Shown here: positions 29,042 to 41,405 of the stretch, piece after piece | Numbering within the stretch: position 1 is the first letter of the stretch | How the letters are laid out: the number at the start of each line of letters is the position of its first letter | From: Gymnorhina tibicen | Taxonomy: Eukaryota > Chordata > Aves > Passeriformes > Artamidae | Assembly (NCBI GenBank): GCA_013399875.1 | Contig: VXAZ01008120.1 | Coordinates: 186,001 to 250,000 of the forward strand | Reading direction: 5' to 3' | Length of the DNA stretch: 64,000 nt | Made by a program: the position numbers and the translations under genes | Notes under the pieces: model-generated | The model's input: only the letters and a program-made list of their open reading frames with translations | What the model was told of the DNA's origin: nothing | Database searches by the model: none

Positions 29042-30348
29042 ATTTCCATTCATGTTTTCTTCTTTGGCTCCTCTTATTTTCTGAGTCCTACAGTCCAAAA
29101 ATACACTGTATGGCTCTTCTCTGCCTCTGCCAAAAATGGAGATATATATGACTGGGGCATGTACTTAGATTAATTCAGATGTTGCTATGAGTTTATTTAA
29201 TTTTATCTACTGGACTGCTAGTTATCAGTCTTCTCTTTTGCGTGTTAGTTGTGGCAGAGAAGTCATGAACCATGTGCACTTGAGACTACACAGCTTTAAC
29301 AGGTGAAAAGAAACCTGAGGGTGAAAAGCTCCTCACAGCCTTTTATTGCAGATACTTCTGTGAATTCGTGTTCCCTTCTAAAAGGTCAAAATCACGGCAG
29401 TGAAGAAAAGAGAAGGCGTCTCTTGACAAAGCCTTCATCCTCTTGCCTTCAGGTACCATCCCTTTCAAAACAGCTAATTCTGAGCTTACATAGGGATATT
29501 TTAAGAGGAGGTAAAATACTGGGAAGGGCCTCCTTTGAAGGAAATGCAGATATAGCTGTGCAAGGGTTTGATGAAAATTAGAGAACACAAGCAATTCATG
29601 GAGTTACCAGAAAAGTTTGGGTCAGAGGATGTGGCTCTGAATTCATACAAGGGAATACAAAGACAACAAAAATATTTAGGATGCCACTATACCAACCAAT
29701 ACACTTTTTAGGTCTTTTATTCTTTTCATTATCTCTTCTTTTGACAGCACCTCTGGTCCCCGCCCTTCTGATACTAGCCTGTGTGTGGTGGGGGTGTTTA
29801 AGCTCTCTCCACAGATGACATTTATGGCTTTCAGACCAGCCACTTCATCTGCCCAGCCCACACAACTGACAAAACAGATTGCAACTTATCCTAAAACCTT
29901 AGCCCAAAACCCACACCCACTCATCCAGGGAAAAACTGACACTCATTGGTTTTTAAAGTAGTGCTCTTTCTCTGTCCACACCATGAAGGTAAAATTTATG
30001 ATGCAATCTATATTTGAGTGTAAATTTATTTATTAAGCCTCTTCACAACAACTTTTATGAAAATGCAGGGTTGATCAGACATGAGGTGGATTTGTTTGGA
30101 CACAGAATGCAAATGTAGTATCAGAGGCACCACAGTGCTATTTGCTACTGTAGAGTTTCCTCAGGAGATAAAAGTGTGGAGCACTGGAACATGATACTGG
30201 AAGTTTTGTAAGCTTGATAGTACAGAAGGGGATGCATTCATTTTTTCTCCTCTTATCACCATACCTTTAAGGTTTTGTGAGAATGCACTGCTTCCTATCA
30301 TGCATTAAATGCTGTTAAATAATTGGTAGTATTTTTCCCAGCTTACTT

Positions 30349-30535
30349 ATAGAATCATAGAATACCCTGAGTTGGAAGGGACCCACAAGAATTATGGGAG
30401 TCCAACTCCTGGCCTTGCAAAGGACAGCCCCAAGAGTCACACCATGTGCCTGAGAGCATTGTCCAAATGCTTCTTGAACTCTGTGAGATGTGACCACTTC
30501 CCTGTCGAACCTCTTCCAGTGCTCCAACACCTTTT
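30349..30535 (-). mobile_element. CR1 LINE 3' end, minus orientation
   Basis: It starts with TATAGAATCATAGAAT, the reverse complement of the CR1 terminal repeat. GAGTTGGAAGGGACCCAC, GAGTCCAACTCCTGGCC and CCTCTTCCAGTGCTCCAAC follow. It is 5'-truncated with no intact ORF. Confidence 0.9.
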
Positions 30536-33500
30536 TTTTGTCTGGTTTTGTTTCAAAAATCAGCTAAGTTATTTTTCTAGCTCAGTACAATAAAATGCAC
30601 ACCATACTTTAGTAACAGTTACCTGTGCCATGGTATAAAAAGGAAATGGTCCCCAGGAACTGAACAAGTTGCTTTCCCCCTACTTCTCCCACTTTTACTC
30701 CCACCATACCCACACATTTCCAAAACCCATTATTTTGGTGCTTTTTAAAATCATTGTTTACTGTCCTGTGGTTGGATGGTGCCATTTCCAAAACTGTAAG
30801 CTGACCTGGCATATGACCAACATTCCTAATGCTGCTGCTGCATTGGGAAAAAAAGATTCCTCACAAACCACCTACACACAAAAATTCCTGTTGGAGAAGA
30901 GGCAAAGCACTGAGTTGGGAAAGGATAAAGGTCAAACCCATAGCACATAATTGCTCAGAAAACCATTTGAGGTTTTGTGGTGTAAAAGTGACATGACTTT
31001 TTTATCAAACAATGGTACAATGATGCTGTCCTAGCTTTATAGATTATTCCACTTCTTGACTCAGAGAGCACAAATGGCCGGAAAAACAACTTTTAAAGGA
31101 ATAAGCAAGTTCAGTGATAACTTCCTTAGTAGTGGATGAAAACTAATTTAGCAATCTGAGACACACAGTGTCCCAACCACAAAACTGTCACCAAATGTTA
31201 TTTCTTGTCACCCTGTGACTCACTTAAGAGACAGCTGTTAAAACCATGAAGCTCTCATTCCTCTTTTTCCCCATGAAGGTTGGATCCATTTGCTGAGAAC
31301 TTGGATGACACAGGAACTAATGATGAGTGGTTTATAGCATCAGACTACTTAGGAAGTATAAACTAATGCTAACTTCCTCTGTTCAAAGTCTTCATGATAA
31401 AAGTTTTAATGTGAGTCTCACTAAAACTAGTGTTGCTCCACAAGTAGAAAAGACTGAGCACACCAGCCATTTCAAGCTTGCTGTGTGTGGGACCAGCAAT
31501 ATTAATGTCCAGTTTCCAAAACATGCTGCATTTCACACCTTGTTCTTCTGCAGTGCAAAGAAGAACAGGGTGGGGGTTTTGTAGTTTTTTGGGGTTTTTT
31601 TCTGAAATGAAGCTGACAGTATTTCGACAGAGGAAAAAGCCCCTGCAGAAATGTGGGGATGTACACAATCTCAGGAAGTAATATTCAGGCAATTGAGTTC
31701 TTGGAGGTGGACAAGCTGCTAGATGCTAAGCCAGCTCATCCTGAGGGACACTGCTCTCACCAAAAGCTGGTACATGAAGAAGTAACTTGCATCACTCTGA
31801 GAGAACTTGTTCTTGGAGGTAACAAAATCAGATAAAACTCTTTGCAAAAAAGAACAGCTGCAAATGCTGTCTACGATGAGAACAGGGCGGGAAACTGGCT
31901 GGACTGGGGGCTTTACTTGCTCTTTTTCAAGTCTTGTAAATTGCCCTGAAATGTGCATGAGAAAAGCAGGTAAACACCAAATGAAAGGAATGTCCTTTAT
32001 GTCTGGTCCGGACAAGAGCTGAGGCCAAAGTCAACACAAAGAGGTAGCGTTAGTCATAAAACCCCTCAGTCATCTTGATGGCCTGGGTTTTTTTCCTCCT
32101 TCCTTAGGAATGTTGTAATTACGTGCAACAAAGAAAGATGTAATACAGTTTGCTTAAATATTAACTACCTATGATTTGAGGAGAAACCACAGACTTTGCA
32201 TAAATATTCTGCTGCTGTATGCCAATGAATGACACATATACCCTCTTCTGAAAGGGCATCATGCTTATCCCTTCTCAGTAGTATGCAGAAAGTCATGATT
32301 ACTCGGTTGGTGGGAAGAATTGCTTTCCACAGCTATTAAGCAGGGAATCAGAAAATTATGGTTGCATGATAGGCTGAAATATAATATAATGGACAAAATC
32401 AGTGAAAAAGAAAACACAATATCTGGAACAAGAGTCTCTGTGGAAAAAAAATGGTTGCAGAGTATATACAGTGTGCATTGAAAACAATGAAACCTCCATA
32501 AAAAGATGTATCTCACCTAAACCTCCTTGGGAAAGAAAAATTAATACATTTAAAATCTTTACTGAAAATTGGGAGGAAACATTTGAAACAACGAGAAATA
32601 TTTCTGCTACACTATTACCTTTGCCATTTTCAAACTGCAGTAGGAGTTTCTTGCCAAACATCAAAGTGCATAATTGAAATGGCCTGGTTTTTTATATTAG
32701 CCGATTTGGAATTGCTTGAGTGCTCATTTAAGGTATTAGTTCAGAGTCCTTTACTCTCCATTCAAATTCAGCTATGGTGTGGCAGAGGCTGTAATGAACA
32801 TAGAGAATTAGCTCAGCCCAGGACCGGATCAGCTGCTGCCCACTCACACCTCATCATTTGCTCTCTGACTCTGGGTACAGAGGCAGGACCTGAGCATGGG
32901 CAGCATATTTGTTACAGACATTTAACACTGATGAGCCTCTTAGAAATTAAAACAATCGTCCCAGAGTTACCATCATTTACCCAAGAATGAGTGGGTGAGC
33001 AGGTTCACAGGGAGACAAGGGAATAGGTATCACAGTACAATTTTGTTACTCTTTCCTTGGGCTGCATCTCTTGTGCAGCATAAAGCTGCCTGAACCTGGA
33101 GTAAAACAGCTTAAAGATGACCACATTATGGTGGCTAATCATTACTATAGAAATGCCATTAATAAGTGTTATTTAACTGCTGCATTCATTATATATCCAC
33201 ATTATTGCATGCTTGGATTTTCACTTATGTCCTTGTTGTTTCAATACCATGACTCAGTGCAGAATAATTCTCAGTTTATTTTCCAACTTCTTTGTGGTCT
33301 CTCCCATTGATGCATGTAGTACAAGACAGGAAAAAGACAGCAGAAATCAGTTCAGATCCTGCCACTCTATGTAGACCCGAAATCCAAATCTTCAGACATT
33401 GCTGCATCCAGCATCACTCACTGATGGGAACATTTAGTTGTGCTAAATGTTTGGCCCTGGTCTTGTGCATTGGAGCTGTGCTAGCAGCCTTGTGAGCTAT

Positions 33501-34787
33501 CAGGACTGAAGTGACCTAAATATTCCTCTCCCAGCCTTTGTACTGATGCCGTAGTGTTTCCAGATGTAAGAGCAATATGAATGCAGGATATGGTGCACTC
33601 TTCCTCGCACAGGATTTGACTCAGACTCCCTTATCCAAACAACACCCCGAGCAAGTACTACTTCTCTCAAGTCAAGTCCCTAATAATTAGCCCTTCTCCT
33701 AGACCATGGTGCTCATCAGCTGGCATCCCTCCTTCCTCTGTTCTCAGCAACTTTATGGCAAGTGTTTGCAGTGTTCACAAGGCGGAGCTGGGAGGATGAG
33801 GGGCAGAGCACACACAGCTTGGCACGGACATGAGCTTTACCATCTATAGAAGACACTTGGATGCTCCAGAAGTTGAGAATAGCAGATGTAAAACATTCCT
33901 GGATCTCTGATTTTTAATTAAAGATTTAATCATGTCATTTGACATTTTCTATTCCAAGATTTCCCCAGTAGTGAGCTTCTTGAATCAGGTCAACACGCCA
34001 TGTAATCCCACATGTTCAGATCAGCTGTCAGCTGAATCACTGAGTCTCCTCCACAAACACATATATTTTGAGATGATGATGTATGTGTGCATGAGATGTA
34101 CATTCCTGGAAGTCATTAGTGACTGGGGGAAACAGACCTCAGCTCATCAGAATTTTGAGAAGAGTTGCCCATTCTTTTTGGTGTGATTTGAACTAACTTA
34201 AAAAAGAAGGCAATTAAAGACAGAACGGCCACTCCTACCTCCTGTCAGATTCCATCAGCCTTCTCATAGTGCTAGACAGGTACCTCATCTTCAGTAAATT
34301 TAACTCTCTTATCATACCCTCCCAATCCTTTCAGGTTTTAAAGTTACTTGGACACTGTGCAATTTTGGGGACTGAAAAAGAATTTACTGCAACAGTGTTA
34401 TCTGTGGGGTTTAAATCCTACTTGGCTTTAGGCTATTTACTTGGAGCACATTTCATATGTGTTGCTTCTACCAGCTGTGATGACTAGACTAAATATTAGT
34501 TGTATACTAAGGGACAGGAGCTACAGGTGGAGTCCAGGGACAAGAGCAGCTGTGGTGGCTGCTGCTGTTGAGGAGCCATCCCAGGGTCTGCAGCCTTCAG
34601 CCTGGGGTTCAGCAACCACAAGCAACCTAAGGGAACTTCCTAATTATGGAAAAGCCTCAGAGCAATATTTTCTATGCTTCTGTCAAGCCAAGACATCATG
34701 AAATAGCCTTTGTAAATTTTTTCTTTTTTGGAAAAAAAAAAAGTCAAAAAATGGTAAATGTTCAAAACTGAAACTTCAGGAGAATAT

Positions 34788-34968
34788 TTCAGGATCACAG
34801 AAGTTTATATCTATAAGGACTTCAAGGTATCACCCACAGGGAACACCTAGATGTTCCCTGGCACAGGGCTCTTTTTTAAAAACCTTCAAAAGTGAAGTCT
34901 GCAAAAAGGGCTATGTAGCTTATTCCTGAACTTAGAAAGCTCTTTTCAATCCTTCAGATGAGTGCTGA
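34788..34968 (-). mobile_element. Old CR1-like 3' end, minus orientation
   Basis: The plus strand reads as a degraded version of the reverse-complement CR1 tail: AGGATCACAGAAG, then ATAAGGACTTCAAGGTATCA, then GCACAGGGCTC, TTTAAAAACCTTCAAAAG, and an ending like GAAAGCTCTTTTCAATCC. The order matches CR1 but identity is low. Confidence 0.5.
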
Positions 34969-37900
34969 TCTCTTCACTTTTATGTCCTGCCTGTACCGGA
35001 CATGGAGAGCAACTGATGATATGTTTTTATGTTTGAAATCTATTATCGGACAAGCTGATGACTTCCATCTGGAATAAATATATTCCTTCAAATTTCTTCC
35101 ACCTTCCACACAGCTCTTATCATACTTCTCAATGACTGCAACTTGTGATATCAATTGTGAATTCCGGTGCCTGTGTCAAAAGATTTGGAAGGCCTATGTC
35201 ACCAGGGATGCACTTTTACATTATCTTAGTTTTGGGTAAATTTGAGACACTGAAATTTTTGGATGTTCTGTACATAGACCAGGAAAGCTCCTTCCCCTTT
35301 AACTGAAGATTTCAGCTTCTTTATAACATTATAGTCACTTGCATTACTTCAAGTTTAAAATATTTTTCTTCCCAACAAGGTATTTGTGCTGAAAGGCTCA
35401 GATAATATTTCAGCCCAGTAACCTGTGAATTAATTAAACTTCCCTCCAATTCCGTTTACTCAACACAACAAAAGTCAATGGAGATATATCACAGAATAAT
35501 GTTTCCAATATTTAAGGTGTCTAAGTTGTACATCAGTGGACTGGGTGTTTATGTGACATTTATTTGTGGTTGTGTGGTTGAATTTCTCTCCACAGCAGGA
35601 TTAATTCCTTGATTTTGCATACCACTATCTAACAATCACTAAAGCAGGATTAATAATACAGGCATAAATATTTGCTAATGATTATGATTTGTTTTTTGAT
35701 CCTTGCTCTTGCACAGCATTTGGGCATCTGTCAGTCGAAAATGTTGTGCAAGTGTTTGGCAACGCTGTTATGTCCTCATCTGCAGAAGGAGTATTGGCGT
35801 TGTAGACTTTGTTTGTTTAATATAGTGATCAAAAGGCACATTGCATTGCCACCAAACCTTGAGTCACCTTCCCCAAGGAACAATCACCCTTCCTTTCCAC
35901 TTGGGTGGAGATTGTATATTTCTTAGTAAGGCAGTGGCGATCTCGGTCCAAAATTTCTTGATAATACTTACAAAGCAGAAGTAGGCTATTTTATATTGAG
36001 GTGACAGAGAAAAGAAGGCTTATTGCATACATGCTGGTCAGCTTTTGTCATTGCAGTGCTGAGACCATGGCAGCAGCTTAGTGTCTGGTTTCTCCTGAGC
36101 ACAGTTAAAGAGGCAGAGGGAAGGAGCATCAGAATAGGTGGTGCTGTGAACTTTGCAAGAACATCTGGCAGATCCTGGCTGTAGCAAAGGAATAGAAACA
36201 TCTGTCAATTTTTGTTTCAGACACGCTGCCTTGTGTGCTTTCTCAGTTTCTAATGGAGACATTCTTCTGTGGAATCACCGGTTTGGGCTTTTTATGGTTA
36301 GTAAGATGCAGCAACGTCAGGACACATCAGGATACACCCTGCCTGTCTGCCTGCTGTGGGCAGCAGCACGCTGGTAGCAGAGGGAAGTGGTGGGAGGTGG
36401 AGGGTGATGAAGCTGCCTGTCATGTTCTAGAGGACGACTTGGAGTGTGAGGAAGACTGGTTAATCCTGCCCTAGAGGAGGCAAAACGGAAGACTTTGCAG
36501 CCAAGTGCCACTTCCTTTTGCACCAAGATGAAAAGCAGGAGGGAGGAAGGAAGGGGAGGAAGGGCAGGGTTCAGAGCCAGGGATATGACAAAACCAACCC
36601 CTCAGGGTCTCCCCATTTCTCTCCCATTACTACCATAACCCTCCCAGCAGTCTGGTCAGGGGCAGGAGGGGAGAGAAGAGCAATTAAAGGGAAGTGCAGG
36701 GAACGTAGGGTGGCATATCAGAAATTTGCTGGAATTGGTCGTTTGGGCTGGACCATGACGGGGCTCTAGAGAGTTACTCGTAATACAAAGTTTCAAAATA
36801 TGTACTACTCACGCTCAAAAAATGACTTGTGTCTGAGGGTGAGGAATGTTTTTCCCCAGCCCCTGCTTCTGAGACAAATAGGAAAATGGGGGAGAAAAAT
36901 TACTGCAGTGAATTGTTTAAATAAAGAAGGTTGCATTGAAGTTTGCTCAGGTTACACTTCATGTTGCTGCCTGTTTTCTAGAGACTGTCCAGGGCAGGTA
37001 CCCGATAGCACAGCTGGGTCCTGGTGGGGCACAGGACTGGCACAGCAGTGGGCCTGGAAGCCTGAGCCTGGGCTCAGTAAGGACTTTGGGGGTTTTATGT
37101 AAGCTGTCTTATTAATTAGGATAACTGACACTGAGTTCCTATTTTTTTTTAAAGGCTCTCTGCAATCAGAAAGATTATTAATTTATTTTAGCCTGACAGA
37201 GACAGCAGCTGGTAGATGATAGTTGCCTTTAGCATATTATTTTTTCTTATATGCATTTTTGCTCTTCTTTTCCAAATGGATAAAAGTATGAATCTCCTTA
37301 TACACAGATACACTTCTGTATTGTCCATCTCAAAAAATTATTACTTAGAGCAATGGCAGTAAATTATTCTGATTTGCAGTACCAAATTACTCTTAAAAAT
37401 TATTGAATCTTATGGCTGGTCCAAATTTTGCCTGTGTTGAACTGGGTACCAGCACTACTGCTTTACCATTACTGACCTGGGATGATCCTTTCAAAGGCAC
37501 TTCTGAATAAATACATCTTGACTGCTGCAAATAATTCAGCTGTGACTATCTCTGCACGATTGTGGTGTGACTGACAGTGACCAGTCACCTGGATTTCTCA
37601 TAGTTGCAGAAGATGAAGTGACAGAACAGTGTTTGAGTCTGATGGGAGGAAAGCTTCTTCCCAGCCTGTCTGACTTTAAAAAGATCTTTGCTTGCATCAG
37701 CCACATATCAAGTCACTCTGACCTGCTACAGTCAGGTTTCCATAAATACAGTCTACAAAAGGAAATACTTGTTCTAGCTAATGCTGCAGGAAATTACAGG
37801 TCAATTCATTTATCATATGCATCAATATAATATAGCAGTGGGTGCACACATTATTCCTTTGATTATTCAGAGCATTTCTCTAAATCACTCGGTGCTCAGG

Positions 37901-38354
37901 ACATGTTCCTGCAGATGGCAAGAACCAGCAAGTTCAGTCTAAACTGGGGTGCCATAATTTACTGTCTCTGTCAGCTACACTGACAACTCCATGGAAGCTC
38001 AGCCATGGTACTGAGGGCTGTGGCGCTCTCTCAGCTTGAAATTAACCTTCAGGCAATGTCCAGGGTAGATGGACATCAGGAGCCAGTGAAGACTCATCTC
38101 ATCTGGAGATGCAAACTGATGCGTGATTTTCCCTGTTCTGTCCCCAGCTCTCCCCATTCCATTTCCATCTGTCTTTACCTGAATCTGTTGATAAGGTATG
38201 TGGTACCTGCCTGCCTTTTCCATAGTTGTCACTCTGGGGAGGTGGGGACGAGAAGCAATCAGAAATTATCAATACATATGAGGAGTTTGCCTACATAGTA
38301 GAGTGATAACATTGATAACATTGCTCTTTGCTTTGAAGCTCTTTTGAGCTTGTG

Positions 38355-38505
38355 GATTTCAAAGCACTTCACAACAGAGTGGAATTGAACTGCTTTACTC
38401 CTTTTTTTCATCTGGGACAACTGAGGCACAGAGATGTACTAGAACATGTTCTAAATTACCCAGTGAGCCAGGACTTGCTGCACCTGACACTCCAAAGAAG
38501 TCTTG
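38355..38505 (+). mobile_element. Ancient L2/MIR- or L3-type 3' end relic
   Basis: TTTCAAAGCACTTCACAA, then CATCTGGGACAACTGAGGCACAGAGA, then AAATTACCCAGTGAGCCAGGA matches in order the widely shared 3' segment of L2/MIR/L3 elements (ACTGAGGCACAGAGAGG ... CACAGC...GCAGAGCCAGG). It is strongly diverged, and the exact family cannot be settled by eye. Confidence 0.55.
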
Positions 38506-41295
38506 CTTTATCTGTTAATTAAAATAACATAGGGTGGGTAACTCGAGCCTGGTGATACATTTAAGGAAGCAAACACGGTCTTTGCAAGAGTCAGACATGC
38601 CGTAGGAAGGACTCAGTAAGAGCTGGTGTCTCTTTTCAAGCTCCATTGGAGTCTCTCCCAGTATTTCCTCTGCCTGTTGCATTCCCTTCCTGCAGATGTT
38701 TTGAAATACGTATTAAAAAATGCCTGATGAGTATCTTCATGATGATGCTCAGCAGTTGTTTAACAATACTCAAAGCCAAATCCTCACTTCTAAAAGGTTT
38801 TTTGAGGCCTGAAATTCTGTGTAGGAATAAGGACCTCTCACAATCAAAACCATCTGTCCCAAGGGGACCAGAAGGATGATCTAGAGTGGGTTAACATCAA
38901 TACTCAGATTATCCTTGTGCTAGGTATAGAAGTAAAGGAAGCCTTTAAGTTTCACTTGGAGGTATTGGGAGCTGTTGGAAGAACGACAGATTCCCTTAAG
39001 TGGATCATTCCCTGATGCTGATGTTCCCTTCCTCCCAAAGCACTCCGAAGTACTTTCATTTGTCTTGAGTTTTAGGGGTAAAGAAAAATGTTGGATAATA
39101 CCATAGCCAGACACATCTCTAAATATTTTTTTATGTTTGCAGAGGTTTACAGGGTGAACATTTTGGTGGGAAGAAGTTTGCGGTGTTTTCAATATTTTTC
39201 ACTGTAGAGCCTTACAGATTTCCTTACAATACATTTACTGAGTGAGGTCAAAAAAAATAAAGATGTAATTTTCATCTGTTTGCCATTGAAATTCAGTTTT
39301 TGTTTCTCACATTGAAGCCTCAGAGATTTGTTGTCCTTGTCACCGAAGCACTTCATGAAAGGAAAATGATGTTCCATTACTGAAAGTCTTCAGCACAAAG
39401 ATCCTGGCAGTGCAGTCACACTTGATGTTTACTTAAATCAGCCACTGTTTTAGCAAATGAGATTCACCTTTACAGCAAGGTTTAGACTTGGGAACATATC
39501 AAATTGAAAGAGAAAACTCAGCTGCTGTTCTATTTAAATGTGTATTTATTTACTGAACTAAGCATACATTAGAGAAAGGTGGTAAAATAATATTTCTATG
39601 CAGAAGTGCAATTTGGTTTATCAATTCTCCACATTTCCAAAGCTCCAGTGTGCTGCAAAACTAGGCTGAAAAAATATGACAATATTGCAGAATTATCAAA
39701 AGGAGATAGAGCTGGAATGAGGACAGCTGCTACTTAAGCATCTGTGAGGGAGGGAGAGACTGTGGGATGAGGATGATAAACAAGTTAGTTGGTTCTTCTT
39801 CCTAAAATCCACCAATATTTCATTTTCACCCCAAGGCACTAACAGTCAGATACCTGCTAACGTGAGCAGAGTAGCTTTAGAGCCATTTTTCAGGTAGCAA
39901 ATACCGATGCATCAGCTACTGTTCAGGTTTCCTTTGCAATCACAGTGGTTGGAAACTGACTTTTCGGTAAGTGAAGGCAGATCTGAACAGATTTTACACC
40001 AAAGGTGCATGCCATATTTCAGACTCACAGAAGTCATGCAGCATGCAGAGGTCTGACATAAGGAGCCTGGCTGATTTGTCTCCAGGTGATTTTGGGAATT
40101 ACAGCCTTCCCCACTGGGAAAGCTGAGCTCAGGATCTGGGATGAGAGGTGGATCACCAGAACAACAGACCTCAGTAGAGTGTGCACAGTGGCACGAGGTA
40201 CTGCAGGTAAAGCAGTTCCTCTCACCCCTCTGGTGACAGTGTCCCTGTTTTTAAGGTGTCTTCAGAGCCTCTTAAAAAGACATTTCAGGTGTTCAGAGTC
40301 TCTCTGGGCCTGCCTTCAGTGCTCAGCCTGTGTCCCCAGCCTCAGCTGTAGTCCCAAGTACTGTTACTCTGTTTCTGGGCTTTTCTCCAGACATGGAGTG
40401 TTGTCTGCACCCCCCAGACGAGGCACAACACTGCAGTTCTGTGGTAACACAGCTCCAGTCGATCTCCATGCAGTGTAAAGTGTACCAGAAGAAAATGCAG
40501 TTCTTTGCTATTACTTTGACTGGATCAAGGGCTTTGTAGCTGTAGTTACTGTGGTTTTCCCTTCTGCCTTCCTAACTGAGATGCAAAACAAATTGTTTTT
40601 CAGATGAAATCAACTCTTGCTTTTCATCTCCATTCTGCTGCTAGGATGTTTCCTAGAATATCTAGGGTTTGGTTTTGTTCCCCTAGAGAAGCTCAGGAAA
40701 TTTCAGCCAGATTTGAGTTAAGTCTGACCTCAAATGTGATGTCAGCTCTCATACACTGAAGTGTGTTAAATATGTAAAAACACAGTGTGAATCATAAAGA
40801 ACCAAGTGATTTTGAGTCCAGGATAATGATTCCAGCTGGAAAAAATGAGAATCAGTAAACTGAAGACACAAAATGATACTTTACTTTGATGCATTGCACT
40901 TGAAAAGGGAGAAGAAATAAGTAAATGCATCTGTTGATTAGGGTATGGAAAGCAGATACAGTATAATTTATTGCTATTGATAAAATAGCAATAGTATCGA
41001 TAACAATAGCACCTAGAGTTTATTGCTGCAATACAGTGTTCCTTGTTGAATTTCCTGGAGGGAAAAAGGAATTTTTATTTTATGAGCTTTAATCTGTAAA
41101 AATTCCCGACTACTGCTGTGCACACTGGAGTGGAGCAGAGAAAGACAAATATGCTGGTTAAGGAGAAGATGAAGGACATCAACTTGTTTAGTCTAACAAA
41201 ATAAGCACTAAATAGTGGACTGGGGATGCAGTTACTGTAAGTAAATACACTGGACCATAACACTTCAAAAATAGATCTCTGCTGGGAAAAAGATT

Positions 41296-41405
41296 TCCAG
41301 ACCCCAAAGGAATGAGAATTTGGAACAGCCTTCTAGGGCCGAAACCCCTCATTAGTTTTAAAAGGAAGCTGGATGTATTTGTGAAAAGGGTACCTGTGAT
41401 GCTCC
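41296..41405 (+). mobile_element. Old LINE ORF2 C-terminal remnant (CR1/L3-like)
   Basis: From 41312 the plus strand translates as MRIWNSLLGPKPLISFKRKLDVFVKR before a stop at 41411-41413. This follows the pattern WNSLP...L-SFK-RLD-F typical of the end of CR1/L2/L3-type ORF2 proteins. No 3' tail is recognised. Confidence 0.5.

Larger units (their letters stand above)
22866..34787. other. Non-coding flank with one CR1 inside, no gene recognised
   Basis: Contains the CR1 at 30.35 kb, the 21-bp duplication and two microsatellites. The 143-codon frame at 27073-27504 overlaps two other open frames, and I recognise no motif in it. Confidence 0.6.
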
